Source: Mastigamoeba balamuthi
Taxonomy: Eukaryota; Evosea; Mastigamoebida; Mastigamoebidae
Assembly: GCA_902651635.1 (NCBI GenBank)
Contig: CACRSC010000084.1
Location: forward strand, 334,154 to 398,153
DNA: 64,000 bases
Direction: 5' to 3'
The position numbers and the translations under genes were made by a program. Under the pieces are notes generated by a model. That model made no database searches and was not told the origin of the DNA. It worked only from the letters and a program-made list of their open reading frames with translations. Of this stretch, positions 1 through 10,783 are shown in pieces (the stretch's first letter is position 1; each line of letters starts with the position of its first letter).

Positions 1-349
1 TGTGCATCAGCATCAAAGCACATCACTCTCTCTGCCTTTTCTCACTTTATATGCCGGCAGTGTATGCTATATGCCGGCGGCATATACTATATGCCACTGG
101 CACAGAATGTGCTGGTGACAATAACTGCTGACATAACCACCGACTTATAATACCCTTGTTCCAGGCCCCAGTTCTCAGTCCTGCCCATCAGAATCGTGCG
201 CGATTTTGTACACACACTCACTTATGGGCTTTCTGCTCGTGTTGTGAGGGACAGCCAATACCGAGCTTACCTCACAACACACAGTGCGTTTTTTCCAAGA
301 GACGAAAACTGCTGGCATATAACACCTTTTTAGGGGGAATTCCTGCCCA
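1..349. other. Left-edge non-coding stretch with short repeated motif
   Basis: No convincing gene. The motif CTATATGCC recurs about three times between roughly 45 and 105, alternating with TGCCGGC, forming a small imperfect repeat with dyad symmetry. Nothing else was recognised. Confidence 0.4.
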
Positions 350-676
350 TCAACCAGTCTTATTCAGGCTGAGCAGCACAAAGACACCATCGTGGATTGT
401 GAGGTGTGCAGCTCTCCCGCAGTGCATGGTGAGGGCGGCAGCATCAATGCCGAGGTCATAGACGAATTGTGGCATGAACCCCGTGAGGGTACGACACCAG
501 TTGGGATTGTCCTTGTAGTGCACCCAGATCGCAGACTCGTTGCTGGGGAAGAGCTGCACAACTGCAGGAAGGGCAGCAATGACCTCCTCACACCTCTTCA
601 TGTACTCCTTGATCCGCTCTACCAGCGTGGCAGTGCCAGCAGTGCCTCCTCGTGCCCGTCTGTCCGCAGCAGCCAT
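350..676 (-). CDS. Short ORF, possibly N-terminal part of a DDE-type transposase
   Basis: An ATG at 676 opens about 108 codons. The final 50 residues read as a helical segment ending in GRAAHLTIHDGVFVLLSLNK. This loosely resembles the region before the catalytic core of Harbinger/IS5-like transposases (pattern GRP..LS..D.LLLTL..LRTG). No catalytic core follows on the same strand before the window edge, so if the resemblance is real this is a fragment. It could equally be a chance ORF. The repeat-bearing flank at 45-105 and the lower GC than the neighbouring genes fit mobile-element debris. Confidence 0.2.
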   Translation of the reverse strand: MAAADRRARGGTAGTATLVERIKEYMKRCEEVIAALPAVVQLFPSNESAIWVHYKDNPNWCRTLTGFMPQFVYDLGIDAAALTMHCGRAAHLTIHDGVFVLLSLNKTG

Positions 677-805
677 GGCGCTGTGATGATAATCACAAGG
701 CTTCTGCTCTATCACAGGCGCAAAAAAAACACACAGAAGCACCTGTATCTCAAAGATGATGTCACGGTACTCAAAGAAATCTATGGTATTACATCTGTGA
801 CCCAA

Positions 806-2089
806 TAGGATAACAACAAATTAATATCTAGTAATGAGCGCCTAGTATTTCTCTCAAAATTCCTTACTGTTACAGATCTCATTTAAGTGATTTCTGAACC
901 TAGAATCCACAGACTGTAACCAAATTAAAGAGCAAAGTAACTCAAGGGCACTCAGGAAATTAAGTCATATCTAAGGTATCCAACTCTTTCGGAGTCTGAA
1001 GAAGAACAGCTATGGTATCAACTGCTTGTATAGACTCTATAAGTTACTCAGGAGTTTTGATTGAAGTTGTAGAACCATCAATGTTAAACTGACTGTATAG
1101 TGCTCAACTATCAAATGCAACTCCCATACCATTACAGGCTTCCTGACCGTGATTACAAGCAAACCAGTAAGGCTCAAATTTCTTTTTCTTCTTTTGGAAC
1201 TCGAGCCATACTAAATAGTAGTAAAGAACCATTCTACTATTTTAAACTGATCACTACATCCATCACTGAAACGAGCAATCTATTTTCTCTCTGGCCGTGA
1301 AAAAGGTTTAGGCTGAAATAGAGCACGCTTCATTGCAATAACAGCAACAGAATCATTAGCAATGCCCTTGCCAAGAACAAATGCATATGTTTGTTACATT
1401 CATCCTCTGTATCAAAAGATAGCTCATCCAATATACAACTGTCACTCCAACTTGACTCTCATAGCAGCCTGGAGTGAGTTTGATGAAGTCACAAATAACC
1501 AAGGTTTCCTCAGGAATCTACACGAGACTTCTTTGATGGACTCTTTCCAGTGCAATTGTTGGTCTGTGTACCACATAATACAGAAGAACAAATTAACACA
1601 TGAACATTTCAACTCCAGTATAGAAATGCACAACATATTGCATACTGAAAATAAAACAACTGACAACATCAACTAAAAATACAGTGGGGGAATAGTACTG
1701 TACCATGAGGGATTATCAGGCCAACTGGTAATAACCTCTGATGGGGGTGCGTTCTCAATTATTGGGGGAATATACCCCTCCCGCCTTAGTTTCACATTTC
1801 TTGTATGTGCTCTGCTTGCAGCAGCATGACTCTCTGCTCTGTACTTCTCTGTCTTGCTCGTAGAGAGCCCCCAAATTGACCTGGTGCCTGTGCAGAAGAA
1901 ATTTCAGAAAAGGAGCATATTAAAGTCCCTAGTCAAGCTACTATGCACAACCTGCTTCGTCTAATTTGAATCGCCCATCCAGTTAGAGGGAGGCCAGACT
2001 CTCAAATGGCCGATTGCAAACAGACATTGACATTGAAGAAATCCTGATCTATTTGCAATGATTAATCTTCAATTGTCTACGACAGGCTC
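806..2089. other. Intergenic, AT-richer, no gene recognised
   Basis: No ORF with a recognisable domain or the GC-rich codon bias of the region's genes was seen on either strand. It contains the 3' side of the cysteine protease gene, which ends at 2090 on the minus strand. Confidence 0.4.
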
Positions 2090-4479
2090 TCACAGTGACT
2101 GGAAGAGGTACTTCTCATTGGTCCACACCTTCCCCCCAGTCCTTGACTGGCAGCCCACCTTGGCCTCCAGCACATGCCCCGCTGCGGGCATCGCCACAGC
2201 CAGGTACCAGCTCTCCTGCTCCCCCTGCATCCCCACCTCGTGCACGTCCGCCCACTCCTCCCCAAAGTGGTCCAGCACGCTGTACGCCACGGCGCACTGC
2301 ACGCCACTGAGGTCGTTGCCCTGCACCGTCACCGCGATTTTGGCAGCCTCGCTGGCCGAGACGCCCTGGGCGACGCCAATGGTACCGGTGTCGTCGCTGA
2401 TGGTGCGGATTGCGTCGGAGCTGGCGGAAGAGTCGTACTGGAACCTCACGTAGCGAGTGGTGCCGTTGTGTCCCAGGTAGTAATTCTGGCCATCGCCTTC
2501 GTAGTTGCACCATGCGGTGGCCTCGAGGAACATGTTGTCCGAGGACATGGGGATCGTGGTGTACCAGTGGTACGTGTAGTTCCAGTAGCCAAGGTAGTTG
2601 GCTGACATGCTTTTACGATAGAGCCACGGAGCCCCGAACCTGGGAAGAAAGCTGAAGTCCAAGGTGCACGACTCCGGCCGCATGCCCTGGAAGTCGACGA
2701 CCATGCCGACGCGGGTCTGCGAACACAGGCGTGAGCAGGGGGTGGGGGTTTTGCTGTCGTCAGCAGCGGATAACACTTACCTCGAACTTGAAGAACGCGT
2801 AGGGGAAGGACGGGCTGACTTTGGTGATGGCGTCGAGGTCGGGCTTCAAGTTTGGTCCATCGAAGAAGTCCTTGATGCACGTGTGGTTCACGCCGCACGT
2901 CCAGCCCTCCTGCTTGCAGTCGCCGCATTTGACGTAACGGGAGCAGCCGTCCCACTCGTAACCGCACTCCTGCTTGCACGCGGGCTTCTTGGGCACGCAC
3001 GCGTCGACGGTGACCCCGAACGCCTGCCCCGACGCTATCAGGCAAGTACCGGCACCACGCCTGATGCGGAACCACCCCTTCTCTCCCCAGTCGGCTCCCC
3101 ACGAGTTCTGCAGACGCTATGTCAGGCCGAGGTCTGCTGGGAGGGAGACGGACCTTGACGACCCAGTACCTGCCACTGGCGTCGACACCCCACCCTATCA
3201 GCACGACGATGTGGTTCGCCTGATCCTGATAGTTCATGCACTGGGGCGCTGCGTGACAGAGGAAAGTGCTCAGAGTATGGAGGAGATCGGGAGACCTAGA
3301 GGGGGCGCATGGAGCTCACTGTCCTCGAGGACTCCGGACACGTAGAGCTGGAGCGTCGTCGCGTCGAGGCCGAACGACAGCGGGCCCGAGCGGACCAGCT
3401 CCGAGTCGATCCTGTCTTCGTCAAAGCCGACCCAGAACATGTGCGAGAACTTGCCCACAGCCTTGTCAGCGCTGTAGTTGCACTGACTCTGGTCACTGGC
3501 CGTGTACGGGTAGTCCTCCTCGGTCTCGAAGCCGGCGCCCTGCTCGGTGAGGCTGATGATGTACTTGTAGGGAGTGAACGCGGAGCCGCCTCCGCACCCG
3601 AAGCTGTAGGTGTCGCAGTCGACGATCTGCTGCGTCGAGAACTGCGTCATGTTGCCGGTGCTCTTGAACCACGCCGACTCCATCACGGCCGTGGTCGCGA
3701 ACGCCCAGCAGCTCCCGCACTGGCCTACGAGCCGGCGTTGTCAGGAGCGCGACCTCTGCAAGAAGGATGTGGAAGGCCTCTCACCCTGGTCGCGGACAGG
3801 AGTGACTGTGGGCGCGATCCAGTTGGACGGCAGGCCAGCGACGGGCACGGGGCTCAGGGTACTCTTCCTGATCAGCCCCTCGAGCTTCGACAGGCCGTCG
3901 GGGACGTCTGGAGATGTCGCTCGTTGTGAGCCCTCTGGCGGACGGGAGAAGTGGACTCACTGGCGTTGAGGTAGATCTTGGCAAACTCCTCCTTGGTGAG
4001 GTCGGCATACTGGCGAGGGGGAGGGGTGGGTGAGGTTGAGACACTCGGGAACGGTCTGCGGGGGAAAGCTGGGGAAAGCGGGTTGCCCGCACCTTGGTAA
4101 GGCCGAATTCCGTGCTGGGCATCGCAGCAGACAGCCTCCTGACCTCCCTGACGTTCTGCTCAAACACGGCCACCCTCTGGGCCTCTGCGCCCCGGTCCGT
4201 GAGGAACAGTGGCTCGGCTCAACACTTGCTGGGGGTCGGGAGGCAGCGGCGCACCCTCAGCGGGCGTGTAGGCCCTGTTGTTCTGCTGTTTCCATTGCGA
4301 CTGTTCTCGCGAGGGAAAAGAAAACCGCCTGTGGTGAGTTGCGTCTGTGTAACTGTGCAATGGGGCAGGCTGCTGACCCAGAGCTGCGGGATGCCGAGGC
4401 TGTCGAGAGCCGGGCTGTACGCTGCAGCCACGCAGGCCACGATGAGCGAGAGAGCGCACGCTTGGGCGCGGAATGCCAT
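2090..4479 (-). CDS. Secreted papain-family (C1A) cysteine protease with Cys-rich and beta-sandwich C-terminal extension
   Basis: The start at 4479 opens a signal peptide (MAFRAQACALSLIVACVAAA). An I29-like propeptide follows (FEQNVREVRRLSAAMPSTEF, then YADLTKEEFAK). The mature domain begins near LPSNWIAPTVTPVRDQG. Catalytic residues are all present: the oxyanion Gln and nucleophile Cys in QCGSCWAF (about 3720-3690), His in NHIVVLIGWG (about 3210), and Asn in NSWGADWG (about 3110-3085). The family's CxxGxxGGG-like loop is also present. Introns are GT-AG, for example GTGCGGG at 4092, GTGAGC near 3320, GTCCGT near 3160 and GTAAGT near 2780. After the protease domain comes an extension of about 270 residues: a segment with about eight cysteines (2990-2870), then a roughly 230-residue region likely to be beta-rich. 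Such an extension is not standard for cathepsins. The protein probably acts in a lysosome or phagosome or is secreted. Peptidase identity is confident; the role of the extension is unknown. Confidence 0.9.
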
Positions 4480-7049
4480 TGCCTCGGGTGTGCGGCGATG
4501 AAAATAAAGTGAAGGGGTTTGGTGTCCGCCGAGAGCGGTTTGGATCGATCGGGGGGTGCGGGGTTGTGGGCGACCAGACTGATAACAGACAAGGAAAAGC
4601 GAGAAAGTCCTCTGTTATTTCTGGAGCGTTTCTCAGCAAGTCCGATTTTTGTTTCTTACTGGCAGATCTCCCCGCAGGTCTGCGAGCTCACCGATTGTGT
4701 GGGTCCGTTTCGACCTGCTTGCTGTAGGTGGCTGACGGTAAAGCTCACCTTTACCATACAGGACTATTCGACATCAGGGCGGTAATGATTTCTCAATATT
4801 CAGTGTTTCGAAACGCTGATTGGCGCGGTGCTCTTGAGTCATTTTGCGAGGCGAGACGGCCCGGATTTGATTGAAGAAGCTGAGGACGCTTGAGAGATTT
4901 CCAATGGTATTTTTGCATTGAATCTTCACTTGTTGATGTGGGACTGAGAGGAAAAGAGAGCTCTGTTGAGATATCTCTAACAGTCACTCTGCATGAGTTG
5001 TGCTCATCTCACTTGCAGGCAGCCAGGTTACATGGAGTTTCTGGAACATCAGGCACTCGTGGACGAGCTTAGCAACATAATTCTTGATGCGGGCCACTTG
5101 ATGTTAGATTCATCGTGTGTGTGATGCCCCTGTGATCAACATATGAAATCGAATGTCCTGTCCTAGACGTGACTAAGTCCCACAGAGGTACTGTTTGGTC
5201 GGCAAGGTTGTGATAATGAATTGGCCACCCAAGAAAGCTCCTGCAACCCATGGTGTATGAAGTGATAATGACAGTCAGATGGATAAGGACAAGGATTTAT
5301 TCCCCCTTTCACTGTCAAATGATGGATAAGCCCCTTGCAGGACCAGGAAGAAATTATAATGTAGCTGTTGGCTACATTTGAATATTCAATTCCTTTTTCA
5401 GACTTGCACAATAAACAGTGATCATCACTGTGTTTTATACTCTGAAGCACTAATTTAGTGCATGTAGTGATAAATATCAGTACCTAAAGTACTAATTTGG
5501 TGCAATTTTTTACATGTGCATTTTGTGCATACATCGAATTTATTGCTGCATATGATGGATGCACATGTAGTGCATGCAGCAATTTTTCAGATACATGTGA
5601 AAAATATGCATGCAATTAAAACGATTAAATGATTAAATGAGTGCAATGAACAAAACACTGGAAAGAAAAAACAAGTACAATGATTAAATAAGAAAAATAA
5701 TGCAAATAATTAAAACCATTAAACATTTCATTTCTTGGTAATCAAAATCGAATTAATCACTTAAAGTAATGAAGAATATGATAGAAAAAATATTATTAAA
5801 TTTGCTGCTGTATTGTTTAAGCAGTGGTGTGTGGTGCCGTTTTCTGCACAGCAGAGAGGTGCCGCACCTTATCTGTTAATGTTGCATTCAGCATGTTCGT
5901 GTCATCTTAGTCGAAGTCAAGACCAGACCAATAAGAAGACCATGCAAAAGAGGCAGCAGACATGGCAGCACAGTAACTGCTATTGCCACTGCAGCTTAAC
6001 TCCCATCAGCAGCTCTACCTTGAGGAGGAGCCAGTGGTACTTGTTAACAGTGTGCTGCTACTGGTATTTCAGCCATAGCTTCATCTTGAGCTGCTTCTGT
6101 GATAACATTTTTCAGTGAAAATTCTTGCACTGTGGAAAAGACGGGAATGAGAGAAGGGCGACAGGAAGAGGGGAAATGCATCACCATTTGTCTGAAGCTC
6201 ATGTACAGAGAGCTCTGAAGAGGAACAATTCGAGTGAAAAAATAATATTGTTACCAGATATCAAGAAGATAGTGGGGGTCCGCCTTATTTCTTTTCTGAG
6301 GAATTCCCATCTATCATGATTCATCCTGGCCAGGTCGGCCCTCAGTAAGCTAAAGATACTCTGCATTCTGCCATTCATACTCACCATACAGCTGCACTGT
6401 GTTGGCATTCAATTCTTTCTTGAGGTTGGATCACTGCCGCATTGAAGTTAGCAAGGAGGGCCTTGAGCTCGTTGGGCAACATGGTCTGAAGGAGGTGGGC
6501 ATATAAATAGTATATTCCACTTTTGGTGGCCAGAATCATTTCTCACAGATATAGAATGAGAGGCCATATGGAATAATCAAAGGCACGTAAAAGGTACTAA
6601 TCACCTTGGTAACTTGGTTTCTCATTTCTTGTATGGCATTTTAGCCCAAAATCACCACTCATGATAATTCTCTAGTATCACTTTTCAATTAGTATTTCCA
6701 TCTCAACTTTACCATTTGTTTCTGTACATAATTCAAGCTCATTAACATCCATTCCTGTGAACCAAGAAATGCTGAAACCCATTTCATGTAATAAATACAC
6801 TGTGTAGATTTCGTTTTCTTCATTGGTACATGTTCGTGGTGTGGGACAGAAAGGGTGGGACAGAAACTGCAGGAAGCCACACAACTTTCATCACCTTTAT
6901 CTCAGTTTCACCTACAAATAAGACTATCACAAGCCTTTCAAGGAGCAAAAACTCGTGATTCATAACCATGTTGATGAACATCATCACCACTCCCTTATCA
7001 ACCATTTCCCAGAAATAAGGTGCCTGAAACACACGCGACAGGCAGTTGA
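4480..7049. other. Long AT-rich intergenic region
   Basis: About 2.5 kb with GC clearly below the neighbouring genes, lowest at 5400-5800. Short ORFs on both strands show no domain. At 5450-5600 the motif GTGCAT/ATGCAC recurs many times (for example TAGTGCATG), giving local dyad symmetry. An ORF at 6820-7032 on the minus strand has no recognisable product. This may be decayed mobile or gene sequence; nothing firm is seen. Confidence 0.4.
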
Positions 7050-8362
7050 TTAGATTATGCCAAAGCTCTTGAGGACTTCTGTGTGCTGCATGGCACCATT
7101 CTTGTACTCCTCAAGGGTGATCTCCCCACTGCTATCGGCATCGATGGACTTAAACATGTCCGTGCACAACTGAGTGATGTCCGTGTACTTCTTGCCACGA
7201 ATGTGCACCTCGCCACCCTGCAGGTGCTTGAACGACTCCATGATCTGCCAGAAAAAACACCCAGTGGCGTTCGATGAATTGTCCCATACTCCGAATTTTC
7301 TGATTACCTTGAGGAATTCGTCCAGCGAGATGGACCCGCTGCCGTCGAGGTCGTACATGCGGAAGGCTGCCTCGAGCTTCTCCTCCGCCGACCCTCGCGT
7401 CATCACACTCATTCCCGTGACGAACTCCTTGAAATCAATCGCGCCGCTTCGGTCTGCGGATCCGGGAATGGGTGAGACAATAATCGAAGATCCAGCCAGA
7501 GGGGAAAGTGTACCCGTGTCGAACTTGTTGAAGATTGCCTCCTGCAGAAACTTCTCTTTGATCCCCATGCCCTCGGTCACGAGGGCGAACCCCGCACGGT
7601 CTATCTGCAGGTCCGGCGCCTCCTTGCGGAACTTCTGGTACATCATCTTGATTTCTCTCTGGTTGACTGCCCCCCCACGACGTCAGGGTGAGGAGGCCGG
7701 AAATATCTCCCGCGCGTCATCGGTGACATCACTTCACGCACAGTGCGACGTCTTTTCGAGCTCCTCGAACATCGCGAGCTCCTCGGGGCTGTACGACGAC
7801 GCGGGGGACCTCGCGGACCGCGGGGTTCTCACCGAGGAGGCCCCCGGGGACAGCGACCTCCTGAGCTCCGGCGTCCCCCCGGCTGCCGCGCGCGCCCCCG
7901 CCGCCGGGGCTGCGACCCCCGCGACCCGGAGCTTGTCCTCGAGCCGCAGCGCCTTGACGACCAGCTCGCCCCCAAAGTCCGGCAGCGGCATCTTCTGCTC
8001 GTCGTCCACCTCCTCCCACACGTACTCCTCGGCCGCCTTGGTCCCCGGCAGCAGCGTCTGCCCCCCCAGTACGTTTAATGCGAGGAACCGAGCCCCGATT
8101 CCAGATTTGCAAGGAAATATCGGAACCTTGAAGAAAAATCGGAACGATCCCAGCGGCTCGAATCTGGAGTTTTCGAGGTCGGCGGGTGAGGGCGCGGGGC
8201 GAACGAAGGCGGGGCCAAGCGGAACCTGTTCTTGATGAGCTTGAGGTTGATGTCGCAGAGCGGGCGGTGCACCCGGAAGAAGTTCATGTTCTTCGGGGCC
8301 TCGTATCGGTCCGCGTTGTTCTCCACCAGGAAGTACTTGACGTGGGTCTCCTTGCCGTCCAT
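7050..8362 (-). CDS. DIX-domain protein with C-terminal calcineurin-B-like EF-hands
   Basis: The start is ATG at 8362. Exon 1 (8362-8226) joins a 37-nt micro-exon (8163-8127) and then an exon starting at 8057. The spliced N-terminus of about 95 residues matches a DIX fold: ETHVKYFLVENNADRY, then FRVHRPLCDINLKLIK, then SFRFFFK, then EEYVWEEVDD, then LPDFGGELVVKAL. These correspond to the K.IYYLD, TL.DFK, YRYFFK, EE..DD and LP.F.GKIVA.V motifs of Dishevelled and Axin. A linker rich in Ala, Ser and Pro follows. The EF-hand part starts at FEELEKTSHFNQREIKMMYQ, the usual CNB/NCS entry. It has loops DTDRSGAIDFKE, DLDGSGSISLDE and DADSSGEITLEE and ends at 7050. DIX domains polymerise head-to-tail and EF-hands bind calcium, so a calcium-regulated polymerising scaffold is inferred. 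Splicing of the N-terminus is my reconstruction, but all phases agree. Confidence 0.8.
8127..8163 (-). other. 37-nt micro-exon encoding the core of the DIX domain
   Basis: It is bounded by ...CTCCAG acceptor at 8164 and TTCAAG|GTTCCG donor at 8126. Flanking introns are 62 nt (8164-8225) and 69 nt (8058-8126). It completes a split Arg codon (AG|A) and supplies the conserved FRFFFK strand. Without it the DIX motif would be interrupted. Confidence 0.65.
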
Positions 8363-8775
8363 CGCGTGCGTGTGGGCCCGTAGCGCGCGCGCCGCCGCCG
8401 CCTCTTTGAAGGGTGAAAACCGGGCGCGCTAAAATACCACTCCGAACGCGATTTCCGACCAGTGCGTATCGGCCCCGTTTTGTATCTTCCGCCCTCGGAA
8501 TCTCGGCAATAGAATTCGAATTTCAAGCGGGCAATGACCAGAGCACCACAGGCACAGTCAGACAATCGTGGGGGGGCTTGGGGGCTCTGAGACAATGAGC
8601 TGGCGAGCAACGAGTGCACGGTGGCGATGGAGGCGAATGCAACCTCTGTCCGGCAAGGGTGTATGGGGGTGAGGAGGGGGGAGGGGGAGGGGAAGCATGG
8701 GGGGGGAGCAGGGCAGCGCTGCGGTCGGTGGCACAGCGCTGGGGGCCCCGTCATCAGCTGGGGGGCCCGGGGGGA
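8363..8775. other. Intergenic: upstream of DIX/EF-hand gene, downstream of the second EF-hand gene
   Basis: It separates two minus-strand genes. The part nearest 8363-8470 is GC-rich; 8440-8560 is less so. There is a G-rich run at 8664-8720. No ORF with a recognisable domain was found. Confidence 0.4.
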
Positions 8776-9833
8776 TCACTTGCACACGTCGTGGACAAAG
8801 ATGTAGGCGGCGTACAGGAAGCTCTTGAAGGACATGGGGGCCGTGGTGGCCATGTTGAGGCGCTGGTACACGGTCCTGCCGGCGTCTGCGGCCACGGCCC
8901 TGTCCTTGGCGAGGGCCTGCAGCGCGGCCTGCGTCTCCTCGAGCGTGATCTGGTCGTCCTTGTCCCTGTCCTGGCCCACAAAGGCCATGCGCAGCATCTT
9001 GAACGCGCTGTCGACCTCGTCGCGCTCCTCGCTGTCCTCGTCGCAGAACCAGAGGAACAGCGCGTACAGGAACTCCTCAAACTCGAGCGTGTTGCTCTGG
9101 TTGTAGTCCTGTCGGCCCACAGAGAGAGAGAGAGAGACAAGTGAAGAGAGAGACGCCGTGTCAGTCGCCAAGTCTCATTCCCTCTCGCTCGCTGCTCGGA
9201 AGGGAATTGAAATCCGGATATTACAAGGAGGGGGAAGTGGAGCGTGTGTGCGAGGGTGGCTCCGTGTGGCCATCCATGACGTCAGAGGGAGCTCTCTTGC
9301 GAGACGTGAGATGCGGGGAGGGAAGCGAGTGGTGGGCGCGGCAAAAATAGGGAAGGGGGCGCCCGTACGACTTTGCTGACAAAGGCGGCCCAGTCCGAGT
9401 CGGGGCACCTCTCGCCCACCATGCTCTCGAGCACCTGGCGGAACTCCTGCGCGAGGGAGGGAGGTGGGGCTGTCGGTCAGCGAGGGGCGGGGTGGGAAGC
9501 GAACGAGCGAGCGAGCGGAGCGGCCCATTGGCCCCCAGAGAAGGGGCGGAGAGAGCGCGACAGGGAGAGGGGGAGAAACGAGGGACGCGCGTCGATGGTG
9601 ATGATGCCGTCGCCGTTGAGGTCGAAGGAGAGGTAGCGCTCCTTGAGGCCCCCGAAGACCGCGTTGAGGACTTCCATCGCCGCGGGGGTGGTGGATATTA
9701 GGCACTGGGGCTGCGCCGCAACGCACGTAAGAATCCCCGCAAAAAAACAACAAACAAAACCAAAGCCTCACAGATCTTCTTCGCCCCTTTCCCTCCCCTG
9801 GAGGAATACCAAGATGGCCACCCGGCTGTCCAT
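8776..9833 (-). CDS. EF-hand calcium-binding protein
   Basis: The likely start is ATG at 9833 (MDSRVAIL), spliced with GT-AG to an exon opening PQCLISTTPAAMEVLNAVF. Later exons lie at about 9443-9388 and 9120-8776. EF-hand loops are DLNGDGIITIDE (split by an intron between Asp and Glu), DYNQSNTLEFEE (less canonical) and DRDKDDQITLEE. The third intron-exon junction falls exactly inside the first loop. To keep the loop intact the intron must run from 9590 to 9447 and start with GC (GAC|GCGCGT...GCGCAG|GAG). The protein is about 180 residues and lies next to another EF-hand gene on the same strand, so an old tandem relationship is possible, although no DIX domain is present here. The 5' exons are repeated at 10087-10530 across the assembly gap. 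Confidence 0.75.
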
Positions 9834-10783
9834 GCATTCGCCCCCCGGGGGCGCAGGGGCAGCGGCTGGCCACGGTCAGGCGCGATTTGAAAATCCCCTG
9901 ATATACAAATCCAGGAAATCCTCAAATATCTGAAAAACAATAACGTCGGTCGGATCGCGAGAATGGCAGCGCCCGTGAGGCGGCTGAGCATGATGGCTCC
10001 GCCCAAGCGCGCCCTCCTGGAGCCCTCCATGTCCTCCGACTCCGAGCCCGAGGCACCCGCCGCCGCCGCCGCCGCTGTCGCCGCCNCCAGTCCGAGTCGG
10101 GGCACCTCTCGCCCACCATGCTCTCGAGCACCTGGCGGAACTCCTGCGCGAGGGAGGGAGGTGGGGCTGTCGGTCAGCGAGGGGCGGGGTGGGAAGCGAA
10201 CGAGCGAGCGAGCGGAGCGGCCCATTGGCCCCCAGAGAAGGGGCGGAGAGAGCGCGACAGGGAGAGGGGGAGAAACGAGGGACGCGCGTCGATGGTGATG
10301 ATGCCGTCGCCGTTGAGGTCGAAGGAGAGGTAGCGCTCCTTGAGGCCCCCGAAGACCGCGTTGAGGACTTCCATCGCCGCGGGGGTGGTGGATATTAGGC
10401 ACTGGGGCTGCGCCGCAACGCACGTAAGAATCCCCGCAAAAAAACAACAAACAAAACCAAAGCCTCACAGATCTTCTTCGCCCCTTTCCCTCCCCTGGAG
10501 GAATACCAAGATGGCCACCCGGCCGTCCATGCATTCGCCCCCCGGGGGCGCAGGGGCAGCGGCTGGCCACGGTCAGGCGCGATTTGAAAATCCCCTGATA
10601 TACAAATCCAGGAAATCCTCAAATATCTGAAAAAACAATAACGTCGGTCGGATCGCGAGAATGGCTGCGCCCGTGAGGCGGCTGAGCATGATGGCTCCGC
10701 CCAAGCGCGCCCTCCTGGAGCCCTCCATGTCCTCCGACTCCGAGCCCGAGGCACCCGCCGCCGCCGCCGCCGCTGTCGCCGCC
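9390..10783. repeat. 697-bp near-identical direct duplication around a 1-base N (assembly overlap)
   Basis: Bases 9390-10085 and 10087-10783 are the same sequence apart from a few differences: a C/T change in CGGCTGTCC versus CGGCCGTCC, one extra A in a poly-A run, and A/T in ATGGCAGCG versus ATGGCTGCG. The two copies abut a single N at 10086. This is what a scaffolder leaves when two contig ends overlap but are not merged, possibly because they are different alleles. The first copy holds a truncated condensin 5' end (9963-10085). Confidence 0.85.

Noticed and set aside
9963-10085. Separate gene start for a second condensin copy
   Set aside because: It is the truncated left copy of the duplicated contig end at the N at 10086, not an extra gene.
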